DNA from: Enterococcus_G camelliae
GTDB taxonomy: Bacteria > Bacillota > Bacilli > Lactobacillales > Enterococcaceae
Length of the DNA: 64,000 nucleotides
Assembly (NCBI RefSeq): GCF_042685105.1
Contig: NZ_JBHUMO010000056.1
Location: forward strand, 82,745-146,744
Direction of reading: 5' to 3'
A program made the position numbers and the translations under genes. Numbering within the stretch: the stretch's first letter is position 1; every line of letters begins with the position of its first letter. Shown here one piece after another: positions 25,228-33,599 of this stretch. The notes under the pieces were generated by a model. The model saw only the letters and a program-made list of their open reading frames with translations, made no database searches and was not told the origin of the DNA.

Positions 25228-27014
25228 ATGAAATGAAAGAATCAGAAGGAACCAAGTTACTCGAAGGTTTTTTGAATGGGGCTAAAGAAGTTGTCAATCA
25301 AAAACAAGAATTGAATCGAATCAACGTATTTCCTGTAGCTGATGGAGATACTGGGAGTAACTTGGCTGCTTTGATGCAAACGATCTTAGACCAAGTTTCC
25401 ATACAAACAAACAGCATCAAAGATGGATTGAACCAATTATCAGAAGCGGCAATGATGGGTGCTAGAGGAAATTCGGGTATGATCTTTGCTCAATATTTTT
25501 ATGGGTTAAGTACTAGCTATGATGATGCACTCGTAGCAGAAAAAGCACTTGTTTATGCAGCACAGGAAGCGTCAAAAAAAGCATATCAAGCTGTCTTGGA
25601 ACCAAAAGAAGGTACGATTTTATCAGTTATGCATGTGTGGTCAGAACATCTCGTTGAGCAGATCGAACACGGAAATACCCTGATTGAGGCGTTGACGGTT
25701 GCAAAAAGACAGACTAAAGCAGCGTTGGAACAGACACAGTTCCAAATGGCTGTACTGAAAAAGAATAAATTAGTCGATGCAGGTGCAAAAGGATTTTATT
25801 ATTTTATTGCCGGTCTAACCGAATATTTTTGTAATGGGGATGTCTCTCACTATGAAAAGATGCAAGTAGATCAACAGGAAGCAATCGAAGAACATTTTCT
25901 AAGCGAGGCACCTAGATATCGTTATTGTTCAGAATTTTTAGTCAAACAGTTGACGATAGAATTTGACACATTTAAAGCACAACTGGCACACTATGGTGAT
26001 TCTTTGGTTTTGATTGGTGATCAAACACAAGTAAAGATACATATCCACACTAGTGAACCTGCACGATTGATGTCTTATTTAGTATCTAATGGTCAAGTGA
26101 CGTATCAAAAAGTCGACGATATGCAATTGCAATATCAAATTGGACAAAACGCAAAAGCAAAAATTGCGATTGTAACCGATTCGATCGCAGACTTACCAAA
26201 AGATTTCAGCTTGGAACATCAAGTACATGTGTTACCGATGAATCTTTTACTAGATGAAGAAACATTTTTAGACAAATTGACTATCGAACCAGATTATTTA
26301 CAGCAACGACTAAAAATAGCTAAAAGTATGAGTACTGCGCAACCGAATATAAAAACGGTCGATGCCTTGCTTTCGTTTTTAGAAGGGAAATATGATCATG
26401 TGTTGGTTATCAGTGTAGCGGCTAAATTAAGTGGAACGTATCAATTGGTCACCCAACGCATAAAAGAAAAACAGCTCTCTTCTAACTGGATTCAAGTAAT
26501 CGATTCGAAGCTCAATTCGATTGCCCAAGGATTACTTGTCAAACGAGCCGTAGAGTTAGTTGAGGCAGATAAATCATTTGAAACTGTCGTGAATGAATTG
26601 CAGTCCTTGCGTGAACGTATTTTTATATATGTAGCAGTAGCGGATTTAGATCCGATGATTCAATCTGGCAGAATTCCCCAATTCTTAGGAAAAATCGCTC
26701 AAAAAGCCTCTGTTCATCCAATCGTCAGTCTAAATGAAGAAGGCGATGGCAAGTTGATTGGCGCTTCTTTGAGTCAAAAACAAAGTTTGAAAAAAATCAC
26801 AAAAAAGGTCAGCAGATTTGCTAACAAACAGCGTTTAGAAGCAGTTTATGTCACACATGTGTTTAATGAACAAGCAGCACTTGATTGGAAAACGAGCTTA
26901 AACGCACGAGCGATACCAGTCGATGCGATCGTAGAAAGCTCAGCAGCGATTGCGATCAGTGCGGGACAATCAAGTTTAGCGATCGCCGGGGTATTAAAGG
27001 AGGAAGAAAAATGA
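25224..27014 (+). CDS. FakA-like kinase domain fused to a DegV (FakB-like) domain
   Basis: A 596-residue cytoplasmic fusion. Residues ~10-205 are a DAK2/DhaL-type kinase domain, with NVFPVADGDTGSNL (metal-binding Asp40 and Asp42), MMGARGNSGMIFAQYF and EPKEGTILSVM. Residues ~215-310 resemble the middle region of fatty-acid kinase FakA (YCSEFLVKQ, GDSLVLIGDQTQVKIHIHT). From ~312 a DegV/EDD lipid-binding fold follows: IVTDSIADLPKDF, STAQPN, VAAKLSGTYQ, QSGRIPQFLGKIA. In staphylococci separate FakA and FakB phosphorylate exogenous fatty acids; here both activities could be in one chain. The substrate is inferred. Start GTG 25224 overlaps the DUF2177 stop; ATG 25233 is an alternative. Confidence 0.85.
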   Translation: MNEMKESEGTKLLEGFLNGAKEVVNQKQELNRINVFPVADGDTGSNLAALMQTILDQVSIQTNSIKDGLNQLSEAAMMGARGNSGMIFAQYFYGLSTSYDDALVAEKALVYAAQEASKKAYQAVLEPKEGTILSVMHVWSEHLVEQIEHGNTLIEALTVAKRQTKAALEQTQFQMAVLKKNKLVDAGAKGFYYFIAGLTEYFCNGDVSHYEKMQVDQQEAIEEHFLSEAPRYRYCSEFLVKQLTIEFDTFKAQLAHYGDSLVLIGDQTQVKIHIHTSEPARLMSYLVSNGQVTYQKVDDMQLQYQIGQNAKAKIAIVTDSIADLPKDFSLEHQVHVLPMNLLLDEETFLDKLTIEPDYLQQRLKIAKSMSTAQPNIKTVDALLSFLEGKYDHVLVISVAAKLSGTYQLVTQRIKEKQLSSNWIQVIDSKLNSIAQGLLVKRAVELVEADKSFETVVNELQSLRERIFIYVAVADLDPMIQSGRIPQFLGKIAQKASVHPIVSLNEEGDGKLIGASLSQKQSLKKITKKVSRFANKQRLEAVYVTHVFNEQAALDWKTSLNARAIPVDAIVESSAAIAISAGQSSLAIAGVLKEEEK

Positions 27015-27784
27015 TGTATGGGATTGTTGCATTTGCATTACTCATCTATTTTATTTGTTGGTTTATTATTTCAAAAGGTAAACGCAAGTATTCGTTAGTC
27101 GATATTGCTTGGGGTGGGGGGTTCGTTGTAGTAGCTTGGGTCGGTTTGATTGCTACAGATTTGATTACATTACAACAATTAGCCATTTTAGTACTCGTGA
27201 CATTATGGGGTGTAAGATTATTTACCCATCTTGCTCGTCGCAATTGGAACAAGCCAGAAGACTATCGCTATGTGAACATGCGTAAACGCTGGGGGACAAA
27301 ATATGTCGATATCAAAGCGTTCTTAAATGTATTCGTCTTGCAAGGCGTATTATTATTTATTATTGCGCTACCGATCACGTATACATTTGCTAACCCAAAT
27401 GAATCCATGATGTGGTGGCAATGGCTTGGCGTTTTGATTTGGTTGATTGGCTTTATTTTTGAAGTTGGCGGCGATCGTCAATTAGAACAGTTCAAAAAAA
27501 ATCCACAGAATAAAGGCAAATTACTAACAAGTGGTTTTTGGTCGGTAACACGTCATCCAAATTACTTTGGTGAAGCCGTTTGTTGGTGGGGTGTATTTTT
27601 AGTTGCGCTGACAAGTTGGTCGACATTATGGCTGATTTTAAGTCCAATCTGTATTACATTGTTGTTATTATTTGTTTCAGGAGTTCCATTATTAGAAAAG
27701 AAATACCATGATCGTCAAGACTTTAAAGAATATGCAGCACATACTGCAAAATTCTTTCCAATTATTGGGAAAAAAGGGCTATAA
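27011..27784 (+). CDS. DUF1295 / steroid 5-alpha-reductase-like membrane protein
   Basis: A 257-residue membrane protein with about six helices, of the DUF1295 group within the isoprenylcysteine methyltransferase/steroid-reductase superfamily. Diagnostic blocks are YSLVDIAWGGGFV, ARRNWNKPEDYRYVNMRKRWG, and the C-terminal GKLLTSGFWSVTRHPNYFGE with PLLEKKYHDRQDFKEYAAHT, where the RHPNY motif binds the nucleotide or AdoMet-like cofactor in relatives. AGGAGG lies 6 bp upstream and the ATG overlaps the end of the fusion gene by 4 bp. The reaction is unknown; a reductase or methyltransferase on a lipid or isoprenoid would fit the neighbourhood. Confidence 0.88.
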   Translation: MMYGIVAFALLIYFICWFIISKGKRKYSLVDIAWGGGFVVVAWVGLIATDLITLQQLAILVLVTLWGVRLFTHLARRNWNKPEDYRYVNMRKRWGTKYVDIKAFLNVFVLQGVLLFIIALPITYTFANPNESMMWWQWLGVLIWLIGFIFEVGGDRQLEQFKKNPQNKGKLLTSGFWSVTRHPNYFGEAVCWWGVFLVALTSWSTLWLILSPICITLLLLFVSGVPLLEKKYHDRQDFKEYAAHTAKFFPIIGKKGL

Positions 27785-27799
27785 GTTTAGCCTTTTTTT
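27771..27799 (+). terminator. Terminator overlapping the DUF1295 stop
   Basis: AAAAAGGGCTA (27771-27781) pairs with TAGCC and the T run from 27788 to 27799, with one bulged G. Confidence 0.65.
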
Positions 27800-27822
27800 T
27801 CTACCAAAAAGGGGGAAAATCG

Positions 27823-28890
27823 ATGTTTTTAGCATTAAATGAAATCAAACATTCTAAATTACGTTACACATTAGTCATTGGTGTGATGTTTTTAATTGCC
27901 TATCTGGTCTTTTTTTTGACAGGATTAGCTTACGGATTAGCCCAAGAAAATCGAATGGGAATCGATAAATGGCAAGCAGATAATATTTTATTATCCAGTG
28001 AAGCCAATGATAATTTGAATATGTCGATGATCGATCCTAAAGATTTTGATAAGGTTGATGTCAAAGACAAGGCTGAATTGTCACAACTTTCTGGTATCGT
28101 CTATCGTGAAGGGGATAAATCAGAAAAAGAAAATGTCAGTTTCTTTGGAATCAATCCAGATCAGTTTATTACTCCAGAAGTTACAGAAGGAAAATTATTT
28201 ACAAAAGATAATGAGGTCGTTGCCGATGAAAGTTTAAAAATCAATGCAGGGTATAAAATCGGCGATACGATCATCTTAGCAACAAATGAAGAAGAATTAA
28301 CTATCACAGGATTTACAAAAAATGCAAAATTTAATGTGGCACCAATCCTGTACACAACGCTAGATACGGTCCACAAACTAAAATACGGTGAACGTGCGCA
28401 AATGCAACCGATGAAATTAAATGCCATTGTGACAAAAGGGAAACTAACGGATGTACCAAGTAGTTTACAACGTTTAACGATTTCAACATTTATCAATAAA
28501 CTTCCGGGATATAATGCCCAAGTGTTGACTTTTGGTTTTATGATCGGCTTTTTAGTCGTCATCGCTGCAGTAGTTATTGGGATCTTCATCTATGTTTTAA
28601 CGATGCAAAAAACGGCGATTTTTGGTGTGATGAAAGCCCAAGGAATCTCTAGTAGTTACATTGCCCGCTCTGTTATTGCCCAAACGTTTTTTTTAGCGGT
28701 TGTGGGTGTTGGGATCGGGTTGCTTGCTACGATCGGCTCAGGACTTATATTGCCAGAAGCGGTACCGTTTCAAAGTAATGCGTTATTTTTTGCCGCAGTC
28801 AGTATTATGATGGTTGTCGTTGCAATCATTGGAGCCTTTTTCTCAGTTCGTACTATTGTCAAAATCGATCCATTAAAAGCCATTAGTTAG
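27823..28890 (+). CDS. HrtB-like ABC transporter permease (intact copy)
   Basis: A 355-residue permease of the MacB/FtsX/HrtB class: N-terminal helix (LVIGVMFLIAYLVFFLTGLAY), a large extracellular domain (about 45-225) and three C-terminal helices (MIGFLVVIAAVVIGIFIYVL, FFLAVVGVGIGLLATIG, SIMMVVVAIIGAFFSV). It is intact and highly similar along its length to the broken copy at 22498, which shows that the two cassettes are paralogous. AAGGGGG lies upstream. Together with the next ATPase it heads a run into the carotenoid genes, and may export haem or protect the membrane from it. Confidence 0.9.
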   Translation: MFLALNEIKHSKLRYTLVIGVMFLIAYLVFFLTGLAYGLAQENRMGIDKWQADNILLSSEANDNLNMSMIDPKDFDKVDVKDKAELSQLSGIVYREGDKSEKENVSFFGINPDQFITPEVTEGKLFTKDNEVVADESLKINAGYKIGDTIILATNEEELTITGFTKNAKFNVAPILYTTLDTVHKLKYGERAQMQPMKLNAIVTKGKLTDVPSSLQRLTISTFINKLPGYNAQVLTFGFMIGFLVVIAAVVIGIFIYVLTMQKTAIFGVMKAQGISSSYIARSVIAQTFFLAVVGVGIGLLATIGSGLILPEAVPFQSNALFFAAVSIMMVVVAIIGAFFSVRTIVKIDPLKAIS

Positions 28891-28901
28891 GAGGAAAATA
28901 G

Positions 28902-29585
28902 ATGAGCGCGATAGAAATGAAGCACGTGACCAAGCAATTTCAGGATGGCGATGAGACGATTCATGCGTTAAAAGAAACGAATTTTTCAGTAGATAAAGGA
29001 GAATTTGTAGCTATTATTGGACCATCGGGATCTGGAAAAAGTACATTTTTAACCATTATCGGAGGCTTACAGAGTCCAACTTCAGGTGAAGTTTTGATCA
29101 ACGGCCAACCATTTAGTCAGAAAAAAGAAAAACAACGAGCGGCTTTACGTTTTAAAGAAATCGGCTTTATTTTACAAGCATCAAATCTTGTTCCGTTTTT
29201 GACCGTCAAAGATCAATTGAAATTAGTCGATAAAGTCACGAAACAAAAAACACGGTCAGTTGGAACAGAATTATTTACTCAACTAGGCGTCGAAAAATTA
29301 GTTTCAAAATATCCAGAAGAGCTTTCAGGAGGAGAACGTCAACGAATCGCTATCATCCGTGCTTTATATCATGATCCTACGATTATTTTAGCTGATGAGC
29401 CCACTGCAAGTTTAGATACGGAAAAAGCTTATGAAGTGGTCAAAATTTTAGCAAAAGAAACGAAAGAAAAACAAAAAGCGACGATCATGGTCACGCATGA
29501 CCTCCGTTTAGTCGACTATTGTGATAAAGTTTATATAATGAAAGATGGAGAGTTAACCGAAAAAAAAGAAAAGTCAGGTGAATAG
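28902..29585 (+). CDS. ABC transporter ATP-binding protein, HrtA/LolD type (copy 2)
   Basis: A 227-residue ATPase partner of the permease 11 bp upstream. All motifs are intact: Walker A GPSGSGKST, Q-loop FILQASNLVPFL, LSGGERQRIAI, Walker B LADEPTASLD, H-loop VTHDLRLVDYCD. It differs from copy 1 mainly in the helical region after the Q-loop (KQKTRSVGTELFTQLGVEKL). AGGAGG precedes ATG. crtN begins only 3 bp after its stop, so transporter and pigment genes are one operon. Confidence 0.93.
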   Translation: MSAIEMKHVTKQFQDGDETIHALKETNFSVDKGEFVAIIGPSGSGKSTFLTIIGGLQSPTSGEVLINGQPFSQKKEKQRAALRFKEIGFILQASNLVPFLTVKDQLKLVDKVTKQKTRSVGTELFTQLGVEKLVSKYPEELSGGERQRIAIIRALYHDPTIILADEPTASLDTEKAYEVVKILAKETKEKQKATIMVTHDLRLVDYCDKVYIMKDGELTEKKEKSGE

Positions 29586-29588
29586 TAC

Positions 29589-31077
29589 ATGGAAAAAATT
29601 ATAGTGGTTGGAGCAGGCGTAGCAGGATTAAGTGCAGCTGTTCGTTTACAAAATCTGGGTTATGATGTTCATTTATATGAAAAAGACGTCAAGCCTGGTG
29701 GGAAAATGAATCAAATCGAAAAAAGATGGCTTTCTTTTTGACGTAGGGCCAACGATCGTGATGATGCCCGAAATTTATCGTGAGGTGTTTGAAGTCTGCG
29801 GGAAAGATCCTGATGACTATATTCCAATGGAAAAAGTCGATCCAATGCTAGAATTGTTTTTTGCAAACGATGACTCATTGCTATTTTCAAGTGACCTTAC
29901 GACGTTGACAAAAACGTTAGAAGATATCTCAGAAGAAGATGCGCAAGGCTATTTTGCCTTTTTAGCGGATATCTACAAACGATACTTGATTGCAAAAGAA
30001 CACTTTATCATGAAATCGTTCCGTGGTCCGCTTGATTTTTATAATCCAAAATCGTTGTGGGCGGGTGCTCGTTTGCGTACGTTTAGTGATGCCTATTCTT
30101 CGATCTCTAAATTTGTCAAAGATGACCGCTTGCTTAAATCGCTTGCCTTTCAGACATTGTATATCGGTGTTTCACCGTATCAAGGTCCATCACTGTATAC
30201 GATTATTCCGATGATCGAGCTCTTTTATGGGGTCCATTTTATGAAAGGTGGGATGTATACCTTAGCGAAATCATTAGACCGATTGTTCAAAGAATTAGGT
30301 GGAACAGCTCATTATGGCACACCAGTCGATGAAATCGTCATCGAACAAAAGTCTGCCAAAGGAATCCGTATTGGCCAAGAGATGATTGCAGCCGATGCTG
30401 TCGTGTGTGGAGCTGATTTTCCATATGCAATGAAGCATTTGATCCCAGACGAAAAGAAACGCGGAAAATATACTAACAAAAAAATCGATAAAATGGAGTA
30501 TTCATGTTCTTGCTTCTTGATGTATCTTGGCTTAGATAAGCATTATCCAGGAGAGACGTTACATAGTATTTATTTTGCTGAAGATTTTGAACGCAATGTG
30601 AATGATTTGTTTGAAGACGGTGTACTTCCAGAAGATCCTTCATTTTATTTGTATCATCCAACTTTACTTGATAAAGATTTAGCACCAGAAGGCAAGGAAG
30701 GTCTATATGTCTTGATCCCAGTACCAGAAGTGTCAAAATATAATGATTGGTCAGATCAGGCGATTCAAACGTATCGCAATAAAATTGTTGAGTTGATCCA
30801 AACGAAAACGCAATTTACAGATCTAAATGATCATATCGTGTTTGAAGAATATTACACACCAGATAAATTCAAGCAACAATTCAATGCCTATAATGGTGCG
30901 ACATTTGGGTTGAAGCCAATCTTGTCACAAAGTAATTACTATCGTCCACACAACAAATTTGATTATGCAGAAAATCTTTATTTTTGTGGAAGTAGTACCC
31001 ATCCTGGAGCGGGAGTGCCGATCATCATGCAAAGTGCTAAACTTGCAGTAGAGGAGCTGGTCAAAGATGATCAATAA
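29589..31077 (+). pseudogene. crtN: Diapophytoene desaturase CrtN, frameshifted
   Basis: CrtN is an FAD enzyme that desaturates 4,4'-diapophytoene to yellow diaponeurosporene at the membrane. ATG 29589 starts a normal N-terminus with dinucleotide motif VVGAGVAGLSAAV and PGGKMNQIEK. An A6 tract at 29719-29724 then has one base too many and the frame hits TGA at 29740. One base less restores DGFLFDVGPTIVMMPEIY and a complete enzyme to 31077, including the C-terminal FAD box FCGSSTHPGAGVPIIMQSAKLA. As written the product is about 50 residues. It could be real loss, phase variation at the homopolymer, or a sequencing error. Confidence 0.9.
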
Positions 31078-31950
31078 TCAATATACATTTTCTTCTCAGC
31101 AAACTGATTTTTTAGCTTGCGAGAAGATCATCAAGCATCATTCGAAAACGTTCTATTTTGCTTTTTCAAAATTACCCAAAGAGCAAGCTCAAAGTATTTT
31201 TGCGATCTATGCATTTTGTAGAGAGGCAGATGACATCGTTGATTTAACTAAAGATCGCGCAAAACTAGAGGCCTTATATCAAAAATTAGTTGCATTTGAG
31301 CAAGGAAATATTCCGAACGAACCGATTTTCAGAGCGTTAGCGGTGGTTTTTCAACACTACCCAATGGATATCGCACCATTTTATGATATGTTAGAAGGCC
31401 AAGCAAAAGATCTAGAATTCAGACAATCCAAAACATTAGATGAGTTAAAAGAGTATGCTTATTACGTTGCAGGAAGGGGTTGATGTTATTGCCATTGCTA
31501 TCACGGTATCCTGAAAAAATCCAAGAACCAGCTAAAAAATTAGGAGAAGCAATGCAAATCACTAATATTTTACATGATATTGGTGAAGATTATCGTATGG
31601 GACGGATTTATTTACCAATGGAAGACATGCTTCGCTTTGATGTTTGTCCATATGACTTGGGTAAAACTGAACCAACAGAAGCAGTAGTGGAATTATGGGA
31701 ATTTCTAGCACAAGAAGCGGAACGGTTGTACGATGAATTATTTGAAATGCTGCCATTATTGGAAACTAAGGCACAAAAGCCTTTATATCTAGCTGCGACA
31801 GTCTACCGTGAGATTTTAATGGAGATTCGTCATAAACAATATCAAATGTTGACCAAACGGCAATCGGTCAGCCGATTTAGAAAGTTGGAGTTATTTCAAC
31901 AAGCGACCAAACAAGTTGCGCGCCTGATAGCAGGTGAGGCGAATGTATGA
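31067..31950 (+). pseudogene. crtM: Diapophytoene synthase CrtM, frameshifted
   Basis: CrtM condenses two farnesyl diphosphates to 4,4'-diapophytoene, the first step of C30 carotenoids. The start (GAGGAG 10 bp upstream) overlaps crtN. The first Asp-rich motif READDIVD is present near residue 50. At 31471-31480 the YYVAG-T-V-G motif is shortened by four bases (5 nt where 9 are expected), so the frame ends at TGA 31481. The remainder (LMLLPLLSRYP, second Asp-rich NILHDIGEDYRMGRIYLP) is open in another phase to 31950. The lesion is not a homopolymer slip, which supports genuine inactivation. Confidence 0.88.
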
Positions 31951-32503
31951 AGAAATCTTAGATGTAGCAGAAGAATTATTTATGGTCCAAGGCTATCGAG
32001 CGACGTCCACAAGGCAGATTACCGAAAAATTAGGTGTGACACAACCAACGTTGTATTATCATTTTAAGAAAAAAGAAGATATCTATTATCATGTGATGTT
32101 GCGTTTATCCGCAACTGTTGAAGCGCAGTTGCGGATTATCGCGAATGACGAAGCTCTACCAGCTGAAAAAAAAATCTTACATATGGCTTTATTCCTACAG
32201 CAAAAACATCCATTTAATCTTTTTGTGATGATGCATGATATCCAACATTCTTTATCCAAAGAAATGTCACAGAAACTATACCGATTGTGGACGACTTCTT
32301 ATAAAACACCATTTATAGAGTTATTAGAACAAGCGGAATTTCATTTAAAATCAGAAATTGATCCGACATTTGCTGTCAGTCAATTATTTATCTTGATTGC
32401 TGCTTATTTAGAGACACCGAACCGACAAAGCGATTTAGCTAAAAGTGTTCAGGTATTTTTATATGGTGTTATGGCAACAGAAATTAAAGAGCAGAGGGAG
32501 TAG
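31943..32503 (+). CDS. TetR-family regulator at the end of the crt operon
   Basis: A 186-residue repressor-like protein. The helix-turn-helix region spans STRQITEKLGVTQPTLYYHFKKKEDIY (about residues 22-48), followed by a helical regulatory domain with QQKHPFNLFVMMHDIQHSL. ATG 31943 overlaps the crtM end; GTG 31934 is possible, but AGGTGAGG lies directly upstream of 31943. Its target may be the crt operon itself, though no clear palindrome stands before that operon. It is distinct in sequence from the TetR protein at 21884. Confidence 0.85.
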   Translation: MYEEILDVAEELFMVQGYRATSTRQITEKLGVTQPTLYYHFKKKEDIYYHVMLRLSATVEAQLRIIANDEALPAEKKILHMALFLQQKHPFNLFVMMHDIQHSLSKEMSQKLYRLWTTSYKTPFIELLEQAEFHLKSEIDPTFAVSQLFILIAAYLETPNRQSDLAKSVQVFLYGVMATEIKEQRE

Positions 32504-32507
32504 AGAA

Positions 32508-32625
32508 ATGAAAAAGTGGCCCCGTTGGAAAAAAATTGTTGGAATTGTTGTGTTTGTACTACTCGTTGTAGTCATTGCCAGTACAGTTTTTATCCAAAAG
32601 AGTCGGTATCCTGCAACAGTAGAAG
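32508..32625 (+). pseudogene. 5' fragment of a membrane or secreted protein gene cut by IS1216
   Basis: ATG 32508 has a good GAGGGAG ribosome site and starts MKKWPRWKKIVGIVVFVLL, a basic N-terminus plus one transmembrane or signal helix, then KSRYPATVEG. At 32626 the IS inverted repeat begins; readthrough adds about nine residues from the IS and stops at 32657. No 3' part of the gene is seen on the other side of the IS. It would be the last gene of the crt operon; its function cannot be told from the 39 residues left. Confidence 0.8.
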
Positions 32626-32648
32626 GGTTCTGTTGCAAAGTTTTAAAT
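32626..32648 (+). repeat. IS1216-like left inverted repeat
   Basis: 23 bp, exact inverted match to 33412-33434. Confidence 0.95.
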
Positions 32649-32679
32649 AAAGAATAAAATCCCTTACGGTATCTATGAT

Positions 32680-33360
32680 TCAAGCTGGGATTCCCAATAA
32701 TACCTTGATTTCAGTACAGACCGAAAACCCGAAGAGAGTGCCTTCTTTTCGGGTTTTCTTATATAATCCTCGGATGGCTTCCATGCCTTTAATCGTGGTA
32801 GAGGCAGTGCGTAAACTTCGATAGAATTTATTGCGTCTCTTTACTGGACGATGGTCTTGTTCAATCAAATTATTCAGGTATTTAATGGTACGATGTTCTG
32901 TCCCTTGATAAAAGCCGTATTCTTTTAGTTTCTTAAAGGCACTTGTAATAGAGGGGGCTTTATCTGTGACTACAACCTTCAGTTCATCAAACTGCTTCAC
33001 TAACCGCTTAAGAAAAGCATAGGCTGCTTGTGTGTCCCGTTTTTTACGTAACCAAATATCCAAGGTTAAACCATCTGCATCGATGGCTCGATACAAATAA
33101 TGCCATTTTCCTTTAATTTTGATGTACGTTTCATCCATTTTCCATGAATAAAAAGATTTTTTATTTTTCTTTTTCCAAATTTGATAGAGTAGTTTGCCAT
33201 ATTCTTGCACCCAACGATAAATTGTCGTATGAGAAACGTTAATGCCACGATCATATAAGATTTCTTGAACTTCACGATAGCTAAGGTTATAACGAAGATA
33301 GTAGCCCACGGCTACAATAATCACATCCTGCTGAAATTGCTTTCCTTTAAAATGACTCAT
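32680..33360 (-). CDS. IS6-family (IS1216-like) transposase
   Basis: A 226-residue DDE transposase. The N-terminal helix-turn-helix includes LSYREVQEILYDRGINVSHTTIYRW in translation. The catalytic triad is seen as SWKMDETYIKIKG (first Asp), VVTDKAPS (second Asp) and LNNLIEQDHRPVKRR (Glu). The C-terminus FGFSVCTEIKVLLGIPA is typical of IS1216. ATG 33360 is preferred to 33366 because AGGAGG then sits at a normal distance and the length equals the family's 226. The enzyme appears complete and probably active. Confidence 0.96.
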   Translation of the reverse strand: MSHFKGKQFQQDVIIVAVGYYLRYNLSYREVQEILYDRGINVSHTTIYRWVQEYGKLLYQIWKKKNKKSFYSWKMDETYIKIKGKWHYLYRAIDADGLTLDIWLRKKRDTQAAYAFLKRLVKQFDELKVVVTDKAPSITSAFKKLKEYGFYQGTEHRTIKYLNNLIEQDHRPVKRRNKFYRSLRTASTTIKGMEAIRGLYKKTRKEGTLFGFSVCTEIKVLLGIPA

Positions 33361-33411
33361 CGTCATTCCTCCTGCTATCTTTTTCTATTATTCTACCTTA
33401 TCTGATAGTAG

Positions 33412-33434
33412 ATTTAAAACTTTGCAACAGAACC
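33412..33434 (-). repeat. IS1216-like right inverted repeat
   Basis: 23 bp, exact inverted match to 32626-32648. Confidence 0.95.
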
Positions 33435-33501
33435 TTTGAGATGACCTAAGTTGATACGATAAGGAATTTTCCCAAGAAAATCGACAGCTGCTAGTTATCA
33501 G

Positions 33502-33531
33502 TTGTTCTAAAATATGAATTATTGATAGAAT
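33502..33531 (+). promoter_or_regulatory. Promoter of the CmpB-like gene
   Basis: -35 TTGTTC (33502-33507), 18-bp spacer, -10 TAGAAT (33526-33531). Confidence 0.5.
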
Positions 33532-33599
33532 GAGTAGAGACATAGCAAAAGGCAACGAAATATTGTGAAAAAGAAAGCAAATAAAAAAGAGGTGAGGCA

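Larger units (their letters stand above)
32626..33434 (-). mobile_element. IS6-family insertion sequence, IS1216-like, complete
   Basis: 809 bp bounded by perfect 23-bp inverted repeats starting GGTTCTGTTGCAAAG, with a single transposase gene on the minus strand. Size, ends and protein match the IS1216 group common in enterococci. The flanking octamers differ (AGTAGAAG left, TTTGAGAT right), so no target duplication is present. This implies replicative deletion or recombination between copies. Confidence 0.95.
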
